Below the pieces are notes generated by a model that had not been told where the DNA came from, did not search any database, and saw only the letters and a program-made list of their open reading frames with translations. From UBA5951 sp012269555 (lineage in GTDB: Bacteria > Pseudomonadota > Alphaproteobacteria > Puniceispirillales > Puniceispirillaceae), in the NCBI GenBank assembly GCA_038147755.1, contig JAYQTS010000008.1:186001-250000 (forward strand): DNA of 64,000 nucleotides. The letters run 5' to 3'. Of this stretch, positions 58,050 to 64,000 are shown piece by piece. Positions within the stretch are counted from its first letter, which is position 1. Every line of letters begins with the position of its first letter. Position numbers and translations under genes: made by a program.

Positions 58050-58548
58050 TTAATCCTTAACAGACAATTCTCCTAAATAACGTGCAACATAAAAATGTCG
58101 CTTTGATGCCCAAAAGCAATTTTTTTTATCTGGAATAACAGCATAGTAGTTCTCTGCTCTTTTAAACGAAAAGCGTTGTTTGCATCCAAGATATTTAACA
58201 ATTAAGTAATCCGGTCCAATATCAATCTTTCCAATGGGAGATTCTTTCACAAAAATCCTATTCATATTGCTGTCAAAGCAATGCCCTTTTTTGTTGCCGC
58301 GACAGTTTTCTTCCGCAGAATTTATCATTTCAAGATAGGTAAATATGCCATTGTTGACTCTAAAACCTTCATTATCAAACATATTGCATTTGTCATCAGG
58401 CGCTCTTGTGCGCTGAGAAAATTCGCATGTAAACCAAACACCATTCCAAATCTCGGCTGTCTTAGTCTCTGCTTCCAGGTATTTTATGACCGGGAAAAAA
58501 TATCATTGTTACCAAAAAAAATTTTGTCATAAGCAGAAAATGATGCAT
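58050..58548 (-). CDS. secreted Cys-containing small protein, single-base frameshift
   Basis: 165 residues if one A is removed from the A6 run at 58495-58500. The ATG at 58548 follows AGGA and a signal-like stretch (MHHFLLMTKFFLVTMIFF); the restored frame then continues as PVIKYLEAETKTAEIWNGVWFTCEF. Seven or so Cys and many aromatic residues follow, suggesting a disulfide-bonded secreted domain. I recognise no family. Its start overlaps the stop of the small membrane gene (TAATG). Confidence 0.5.
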
Positions 58549-58802
58549 TATCGATCCTGTGAAAAAGGCTTTTTTGGTTTTTTTTTATTTTGAATGTTTA
58601 ATTCTTCAATTACTTTTTCTTCATTCCAGGGCTGATATAATCTTGCAATGAAAGAAATCACAATTAATGAAAAAAGACATACCAGCGCTACAATTATATC
58701 ATCAGTCAACCACCAGAGAATTAAAGCAGCAGTCACCAAAATACCTATTAGTAACAATCTGTCATAAAAAAAAGATTTAAGTGACATACTATTCTCTATC
58801 AA
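58548..58802 (-). CDS. small two-helix membrane protein
   Basis: 84 residues with two close hydrophobic helices: LLLIGILVTAALILWWL and VALVCLFSLIVISFIARL, then a basic, Lys-rich tail. No family is recognised. An in-frame ATG at residue 6 could be the true start. It is coupled to the secreted protein by the TAATG overlap and is the downstream partner of another small membrane gene. Confidence 0.6.
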   Translation of the reverse strand: MIENSMSLKSFFYDRLLLIGILVTAALILWWLTDDIIVALVCLFSLIVISFIARLYQPWNEEKVIEELNIQNKKKPKKPFSQDR

Positions 58803-58884
58803 ACAAAATCAACCAGCACTCAAATTATACCATAAAAAAGAAAATCCTATTTGGAATTTTAATACTTAAAATAGTTTTGTTTGC

Positions 58885-59121
58885 TTAAAACCATCTTAAC
58901 ATGCCGACAAGCCCTGCAGAGGCGTAAAAAATTTGTAATACTAATATCCCTTTAAAATTATTGCGATATGCCCAGATAGCAATTGAAATAGCTGAAATTA
59001 ATAATAACGTAAAACCAAGAAACTCCGCTCCGATATTAAGCGCAATCAACATGGAATACAAAATAGCTGTTAGAACCCCAAACCACTCTAAAATTATGTT
59101 CTTTGTTAATTTTTTGAGCAT
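58885..59121 (-). CDS. small three-helix membrane protein
   Basis: 78 residues, hydrophobic nearly throughout, with three helices and the ends KLTKNIILEWFGVL and SAGLVGMLRWF. It resembles short alphaproteobacterial membrane proteins annotated only as DUFs (DUF6552-like topology); I do not assign it. The AT-rich 82-base gap to the next small membrane gene may allow cotranscription. Confidence 0.6.
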   Translation of the reverse strand: MLKKLTKNIILEWFGVLTAILYSMLIALNIGAEFLGFTLLLISAISIAIWAYRNNFKGILVLQIFYASAGLVGMLRWF

Positions 59122-59271
59122 ATCCGCCTCTTAACTTAATAAATAAACGCTATATTGTATCTAGTCCAAATATTTGTCTAGGATACTGAAAAGAGAGAAT
59201 AGCAGAATTAAGTGGAGTTGCATGAGGTATAATGACTATTTTGGCAGAATAAAACAAAAAGGAGAGTATTT

Positions 59272-59703
59272 TTGTCTAAATTCAAATTAGATCAGAGGTT
59301 GGAAGATAATAGTTTTTTGATTGACATTTTTGAGGATATTCAAATTAGAGCATTTAATGATTCTCGCTATTTCTGGTATATTCTTGTTCCAACAATTTCT
59401 GAATTAAAAGACTGGCATGATTTACCAATAAAGGTAGAAAAAAATCTGCTTATTTATACAAGGAAACTCAGTCAGTTTTTGAGTCAAACACAAAATGCGG
59501 ATAAAATAAACATTGCCTCTATCGGGAATATTGTATCTCAATTTCATTTACACGTTATTGCACGCCATAAGGATGATGCAAAATGGCCTCAACCTGTTTG
59601 GGGGGACCCGATTACATCAGCCTTATCGCAAAATGATTTAGAGATAAGAAAATACCTTATTAAAATGATTAAAACTTTAGTTATTGAAGAAAAAACCGAT
59701 TAG
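59272..59703 (+). CDS. HIT family protein
   Basis: 143 residues from a TTG start with GGAGAG upstream. The histidine triad motif is QFHLHVIARHK (H92, H94), where the final His of the classical triad is replaced; this variant occurs in the diadenosine-polyphosphate branch. It probably hydrolyses nucleotide phosphoramidates or dinucleotides. It converges with the PQQ dehydrogenase gene and overlaps it by 4 bases. Confidence 0.85.
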   Translation: MSKFKLDQRLEDNSFLIDIFEDIQIRAFNDSRYFWYILVPTISELKDWHDLPIKVEKNLLIYTRKLSQFLSQTQNADKINIASIGNIVSQFHLHVIARHKDDAKWPQPVWGDPITSALSQNDLEIRKYLIKMIKTLVIEEKTD

Positions 59704-60857
59704 CTTTTTGAAGAATTAGTGAATTTTATTAATTTTGCATCATTTCCATCTTCTATTACCCAGATAAAACCCTTCTGGCACACCTCTACATCACGAACTC
59801 TTTTTGACCAATGAAATCTCTCTTTTTCTTTTGGACCATCTTCATCAAACGCTACTCTAATAAGCGCTCTACTTCTCAAACCACCTATTAGCGCGTTACC
59901 TTGCCAAGATGGAAATTCATCTCCTTCATAAAAATCTAAACCAGAGGGAGCAATTGTCGGGTTCCAAAATACCATTGGAGCTTGAAATTCAGGGCGTGTT
60001 TCGTGAGGGGGAATGGGTATACCACTGTAGTGGCTTCCTTCAGATACGACTGGCCAACCATAATTCTTACCTTTTTGAATTAAATTAAGCTCATCACCGT
60101 TCTTTGGCCCCATCTCAGTAGACCAAAGTTGGTCGTTACTATCAAAAGCAAGACCAAGAGCATTCCTATGTCCCATTGTCCAAAAGGATTTTGCGCGATT
60201 ACCATTATCTTGAAAAGGGTTATCCTTTGGTATTGCTCCGTCTTCTTTTAGTCTTATAATTTTGCCCAAGTCGCTATTCCAGTTTTGGGCAGGAGTCATT
60301 TTTTGTCTATCACCAGAACTTATAAATAAATCTAATTCATAGTTAGAACCGGAAGGTCCAAAGACCATTCTGTGAGAGAAGTGACCATTGCCGATAGTTG
60401 CTGGAGTTTGTAGCCATATATCAATTACATCAGTTAAGTAAGGTTTGTCCGTAATTTCTAACTTTGCCCTAATAACTTTGGCAAATTTTGAAACCCCAAA
60501 GTCATCCGATGAGACATAAGATAGATAAATAAGATTATTAGAAGCAAAATCTGGGTGAATAATCACATCCCCTAAACCACCTTGACCACCAACTGATACT
60601 TTAGGAATATTTGCAATTGATTTTTTAAACCCAGAAGAATCCACAAGCCATAACATTCCGCCTTTTGTTGTAACAAGCATGGTATTGCTATTTATGAAAG
60701 ACATGGCCCAAGGCTGGTTAAACGTTGATATTATTTCACCAAAAATCTTGCTGCCTTTGGTTCCAGAAATCTCTCTAGCTTGACTGGGATGACAAAAGAT
60801 ACTGGTTACACAAATTAAAAGAAAAATAAAAGAGATATTTTTTATGGTTTTTCTCAC
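59700..60857 (-). CDS. PQQ-dependent sugar dehydrogenase (soluble aldose type)
   Basis: 385 residues with a signal peptide (IFLLICVTSIFCHPSQA). The beta-propeller has GGQGGLGDVIIHPDFASNNLIYLSYVS, HRMVFGPSG, WSTEMGPKNGDELNLIQKGKNYGWP and IGGLRSRALIRV, motifs of the YliI/GdhB family that binds PQQ and calcium. It oxidises aldoses in the periplasm. Follows the AhpD-like gene by 8 bases. Confidence 0.88.
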   Translation of the reverse strand: MRKTIKNISFIFLLICVTSIFCHPSQAREISGTKGSKIFGEIISTFNQPWAMSFINSNTMLVTTKGGMLWLVDSSGFKKSIANIPKVSVGGQGGLGDVIIHPDFASNNLIYLSYVSSDDFGVSKFAKVIRAKLEITDKPYLTDVIDIWLQTPATIGNGHFSHRMVFGPSGSNYELDLFISSGDRQKMTPAQNWNSDLGKIIRLKEDGAIPKDNPFQDNGNRAKSFWTMGHRNALGLAFDSNDQLWSTEMGPKNGDELNLIQKGKNYGWPVVSEGSHYSGIPIPPHETRPEFQAPMVFWNPTIAPSGLDFYEGDEFPSWQGNALIGGLRSRALIRVAFDEDGPKEKERFHWSKRVRDVEVCQKGFIWVIEDGNDAKLIKFTNSSKS

Positions 60858-60865
60858 TTATAACT

Positions 60866-61516
60866 TTACTCAACATTTCGAAATTTTTGATTGGGAAATT
60901 TAGAAGCAAAATCCTCCAATGCTTCAATAGACAACTTTCCAACTGCATCCCATTGTTTTTTGTTATATGTTTCACTCTCTAGTTCAGATACAAAAGAGTC
61001 ATTTAATCTATTACCAAGATTGAACAAACCAGAGGCGAGTGTAATTTCTACAATTTCCCTATCTGAAAACTCAGATTTCATTCTATCCGCAAGCTCTTGG
61101 TTATCACGAGATTGATTGAGAGTAACAGCTTCTGCCCACTCAAGAGCCAATTTTTCTCGAATTGTAAATAAAGAGGATGTCTTATAATCATCTGTTGATA
61201 ATGCTATAATTTGTTCATCACTAAGACCAATGCCTTTTGCATAAATTCTTGTATGAGATGTGCAATAGTTACATTCATTTGTCATGGAAGTTTTTACGCA
61301 GGCTAGTCCACGTAACTTTACATTAGAGCTAGACCCAAGACCATCTTGACGAATAGACACAAGGAATCCTAACCACCACCGGGCAATCTCCGGCGTATGT
61401 GTAATTAGAATTTTCATTAGGTTTGATGTCCTGCCCAAAAACTGTTCTGCTGCGTCAAAGATTTCTTTTTCTGACGTTGTGTAGTCTTCTTTCTCTAGAT
61501 TAGAAACGCGTTGCAT
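60866..61516 (-). CDS. AhpD/carboxymuconolactone decarboxylase-family protein
   Basis: 216 residues from the ATG at 61516, which has AAGGGG upstream; a 20-residue extension is not needed. The redox motif C82-N-Y-C85-x2-H88 (TNECNYCTSH) marks the AhpD-like group. Such proteins are peroxidase adaptors or act in organic-acid metabolism. It is probably cotranscribed with the sugar dehydrogenase. Confidence 0.86.
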   Translation of the reverse strand: MQRVSNLEKEDYTTSEKEIFDAAEQFLGRTSNLMKILITHTPEIARWWLGFLVSIRQDGLGSSSNVKLRGLACVKTSMTNECNYCTSHTRIYAKGIGLSDEQIIALSTDDYKTSSLFTIREKLALEWAEAVTLNQSRDNQELADRMKSEFSDREIVEITLASGLFNLGNRLNDSFVSELESETYNKKQWDAVGKLSIEALEDFASKFPNQKFRNVE

Positions 61517-61689
61517 GGCTTTCCCCTTAATTAATTCCAATAGTTTAATCTGAGCAAAATTAAAAAATAGTGTCAAATAGTTAAAAAAAGAACCTAAGGT
61601 TATTAGACAAGCAAGCTATTGAATTTGACTTTTATTGCTTTGTATACAACAGTTAAAGAATTCAATAATTGCCGAGGTTATTTAATCTA

Positions 61690-63413
61690 ATGACAAAAAT
61701 TACTTTTAATGATGGTATGAAAATTTACTGGGATCATCCTATTGAAATGGATGACGGTCTCATTTAAGAGCAGATATTTTTTGTCCTGAAAAAGTTGGCA
61801 AATATCCAGTAATCATGACTTATGGGGTTTATGGTAAATGGCTCGACTTTAGAGATGGTTATAAGCCTCAATGGGATATCATGGTAGATAAATTTCCAGA
61901 AGTTATGGTTAATTCTTCTTGCAAATATCAGAATTGGGAAGTTGTAGATCCTGAAAGATGGGTTCCTGACGGTTACGTTTGTGTACGAATAGATTCGAGG
62001 GGTGCAGGACGCTCACCTGGTTATTTAGACCCATTTTCACCACGTGAAACTAAGGATTTTTATAACTGTATTGAATGGGCCGCCCAGCAAGAGTGGTCAA
62101 ATGGAAAAATTGGTTTAAACGGAATTTCCTATTATGCAATTAACCAGTGGCAAGTTGCTGAATTACAGCCGCCTAACCTTGCCGCAATGTGCATTTGGGA
62201 GGGAGCACATGACCTATTTAGAGAATGGGCTTATCATGGTGGTATATATTGTACATATGGAGGCAATTGGGATAAAGGGCGATGCATTCCAAGACAAAAT
62301 GGCTTAGGTGTGAACGGATATAAAGCTCGGATTAATGGTGACTATGTATCAGGTCCGCTCACTCTATCAAGTGAAGAGCTTGGCTATAATCGTACTAATA
62401 TGAATAGAGATATGTTCAGCAATAAATTAGTTACAGACCAATATTGGCAGGAAAGAATACCAGATTTTTCAAAAATTACTGTGCCTGTTTTATCTGCAGC
62501 AAATTGGGGGGGGCAATCACTTCATTCTCGAGGTAATTTTGAAGGTTTTAACAAAATTGCTTCTACTGAGAAATGGCTCGAAGTTCATGGATTGGAGCAT
62601 TGGACAGAGTTTTATACAGATTATGGTGTAAATATTCAGAAGCGGTTTTTTGGGTATTACCTTAAAGGGGAAGATAATAATTGGAGAAATGAGCCTAGAG
62701 TTACTTTGCAGGTAAGGTATCCTGGCAATAAATTTGTCGAAAGGAAAGAGAATGAATGGCCATTAAAGCGAACAAATTGGACCAAGTTCTATCTAACACC
62801 AACTGGTTCGCTTTCTTCAGAAGAACAAGCATTTGAAGAAACCAAAATTGAATATGAGGGTTTTGGAGAAGGTATTACTTTGTAAGTCAGCCATTATCTG
62901 GTGAAACAGAAATAACAGGCCCAATGGCATCAAAATTATTTATTTCATCTGAGTCTTCGGATGCTGATTTATTTTTAGTCGTGAGAGTGTTCTCCGAAGA
63001 TTTCAAAGAAATTACTTTCAAGGGTGCATTAGATCCCAAATACCCTGTAGGGCAAGGGATGGCTGCGTGCGTCTCATAGAAAACTAGACCCAGATATGAG
63101 CAAACCTTACAGGCCCTATTATACACATGATGAAATTCAGCCGTTAGAGCCTCAAAAAACCTATGAGTTAGATATTGAGATTTGGCCAACCTCAATAGTA
63201 ATACCTAAAAATTATAGAATAGCACTTACAGTTAGAGGAAGAGATTACGTAAATCAATCTGGTGGAGGCAGTACACTTCCTAATATGAATAAATTTTCGG
63301 GTTGTGGCCCGTTTTTACATAACGACCCCGATGACAGACCACTTGATGTTTTCGGGAAAAAGTATCACTGCATTTCTCAGATAAGCAATCACCTTATTTA
63401 TTGTTGCCGATAA
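61690..63413 (+). pseudogene. CocE/NonD-type X-Pro dipeptidyl-peptidase or acyl-hydrolase, three frame breaks
   Basis: 574 residues if three single bases are changed. The ATG at 61690 begins MTKITFNDGMKIYWDHPIEMDDGLI. Lesion 1 at 61763-61765 needs one T, giving LILRADIFCPEKVGKYPVIMTYG. Lesion 2 at 62879-62881 needs one T, giving ITFVSQPLSGETEITG. Lesion 3 near 63059 needs one A removed, giving GQGWLRASHRKLD. The CocE serine motif (GxSxx) appears as LNGISYYAINQW, and the His region as VHGLEHWTEFY. Three breaks in one gene may indicate decay, but the error rate elsewhere is similar. Substrate unknown. Confidence 0.8.
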
Positions 63414-63468
63414 TCGACTAGTCTAAAATTTTTTGTGAAGTAGTAGAAAATTTTATAAATTAAATTGA

Positions 63469-63545
63469 TGGCGCGCCCGAGAGGATTCGAACCCCTGACC
63501 CCTAGATTCGAAGTCTAGTGCTCTATCCAGCTGAGCTACAGGCGC
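63469..63545 (-). tRNA. tRNA-Arg (anticodon TCG)
   Basis: The reverse strand folds as a complete cloverleaf. The acceptor is GCGCCTG against CGGGCGC with one G-T pair; T8-A9, a GCTC...GAGC D-stem, the CTAGA/TCTAG anticodon stem around loop CTTCGAA, and GGTTCGAAT in the T arm are all present. CCA is encoded at the 3' end (63469-63471). The anticodon TCG reads CGA and, by wobble, other CGN codons. Confidence 0.95.
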
Positions 63546-63634
63546 CTAAATTTATATCAATTGCTAATGGTTACAACAGCCACATCCTGTTCTGATATCA
63601 TCTGTAACCCTTCTTTTAAAATTGTATCATTAAA

Positions 63635-63660
63635 TTGTTATAAACGAACAATTATAACAA
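63635..63660. repeat. 9-bp perfect inverted repeat upstream of tRNA-Arg
   Basis: TTGTTATAA (63635-63643) and TTATAACAA (63652-63660) are exact reverse complements with 8 bases between. The arms contain the same TGTTATA half as the Zur operator at 29524, but the spacing is too wide for a single Zur box. Whether it is an operator, a hairpin or chance in AT-rich DNA is unclear. Confidence 0.35.
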
Positions 63661-63785
63661 GACTATGATAAAAATTCGTTACTAAAAATTAAAACTCTTG
63701 TCTGATATTATCAATAAGTACTCGTTTTTTCACTAATTTTTTTATTCAGTCGTAATCGAAAAGATTGAAACTCTGCTGCTATTTG

Positions 63786-64000
63786 TTAACTAGCATTTAA
63801 AACTCTTTTTATAGTGGTTAAAGATGATTGTTTTACCTGGTCCCAATTTTGATAATTATCAATGATAGTCTGACCGCTCGCTATTAATTGTGAAGACAAA
63901 ACCCTGTAACATCTAACTACTTCTTCATACATAACATCATCAAAGGTCTCGCTATTGTAAGCGGCAATAATTTTATCTAAATTAATGGCAAGTATTTGGT
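63786..64000 (-). CDS. partial hypothetical protein, cut by window edge
   Basis: My translation of the reverse strand is open from the right edge to the TAA at 63786-63788: 70 visible residues, ending VKQSSLTTIKRVLNAS. It is mostly helical and polar (ETFDDVMYEEVVRCYRVLSSQL). I recognise no family and the N-terminus lies outside the window. Confidence 0.45.
   Translation of the reverse strand, partial: QILAINLDKIIAAYNSETFDDVMYEEVVRCYRVLSSQLIASGQTIIDNYQNWDQVKQSSLTTIKRVLNAS

Overview
The window is AT-rich bacterial chromosome (roughly one third G+C by eye) from an alphaproteobacterium, most likely an uncultivated, free-living marine lineage. The assignment rests on gene order and lineage-typical families: a J-domain protein beside BolA; DUF2889, DUF1178 and DUF4167 proteins; a CorC-like protein with aroB and aroK; secA divergent from a parvulin-argJ-mutT block; ubiG beside aspartate kinase; and an agl alpha-glucoside operon of the rhizobial type. 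SAR116-like lineages would fit, but nothing here fixes the genus.

Layout. 0-4.4 kb: J-domain protein (partial), bolA, DUF2889, CorC-like protein, aroB, aroK. 4.5-7.9 kb: a tiny membrane peptide, a large secreted protein of unknown function and a xerD-type recombinase. 7.9-12.7 kb: nitrilase-family amidase, grxC, methyltransferase, mutT, argJ, parvulin. 12.7-13.1 kb: a long intergenic region that may hold a structured RNA. 13.1-24.9 kb: secA, DUF1178, ubiG, lysC, rodZ, ispG, hisS, prfA, prmC, DUF4167. 25-30.8 kb: MOSC protein, M23 peptidase, then a zinc-uptake locus (zur, znuB, znuC and divergent znuA) around a near-perfect Zur operator. 30.8-45 kb: sugar island with Gfo/Idh oxidoreductase, flavin monooxygenase, aldo/keto reductase, aglEFGAK, GH1 beta-glucosidase, YbjJ-like MFS and glpK. 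45-54.3 kb: cell-surface sugar genes (UDP-glucuronate epimerase, hldA/hldC, WecA-like transferase, O-antigen ligase) interleaved with cupin, CoA-transferase, thiolase and quinone reductase genes. 54.5-58 kb: small and FAD subunits of a molybdenum hydroxylase without its catalytic subunit, an MFS carrier and a phthalate-decarboxylase-like protein. 58-64 kb: small membrane or secreted proteins, HIT, PQQ-type sugar dehydrogenase, AhpD-like protein, a broken CocE-type hydrolase, tRNA-Arg and a partial gene.

How the genes work together. AglEFG with AglK would import alpha-glucosides that AglA hydrolyses in the cytoplasm, while the GH1 enzyme handles beta-glucosides. Zur should repress znuA and znuCB through the shared operator. 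HldA/HldC and the epimerase supply sugar nucleotides for LPS, and the WecA-like and ligase proteins build and attach O-antigen.

A pervasive feature is single-base lesions. Nine genes (argJ, hisS, MOSC, znuB, znuA twice, the aldo/keto reductase, hldA, a secreted Cys protein and the CocE hydrolase three times) are each restored by changing one base per lesion, and most lesions lie in short homopolymers. Because hisS is essential, sequencing or assembly error is the simplest reading for most of them. No CRISPR array, prophage or insertion sequence was seen.
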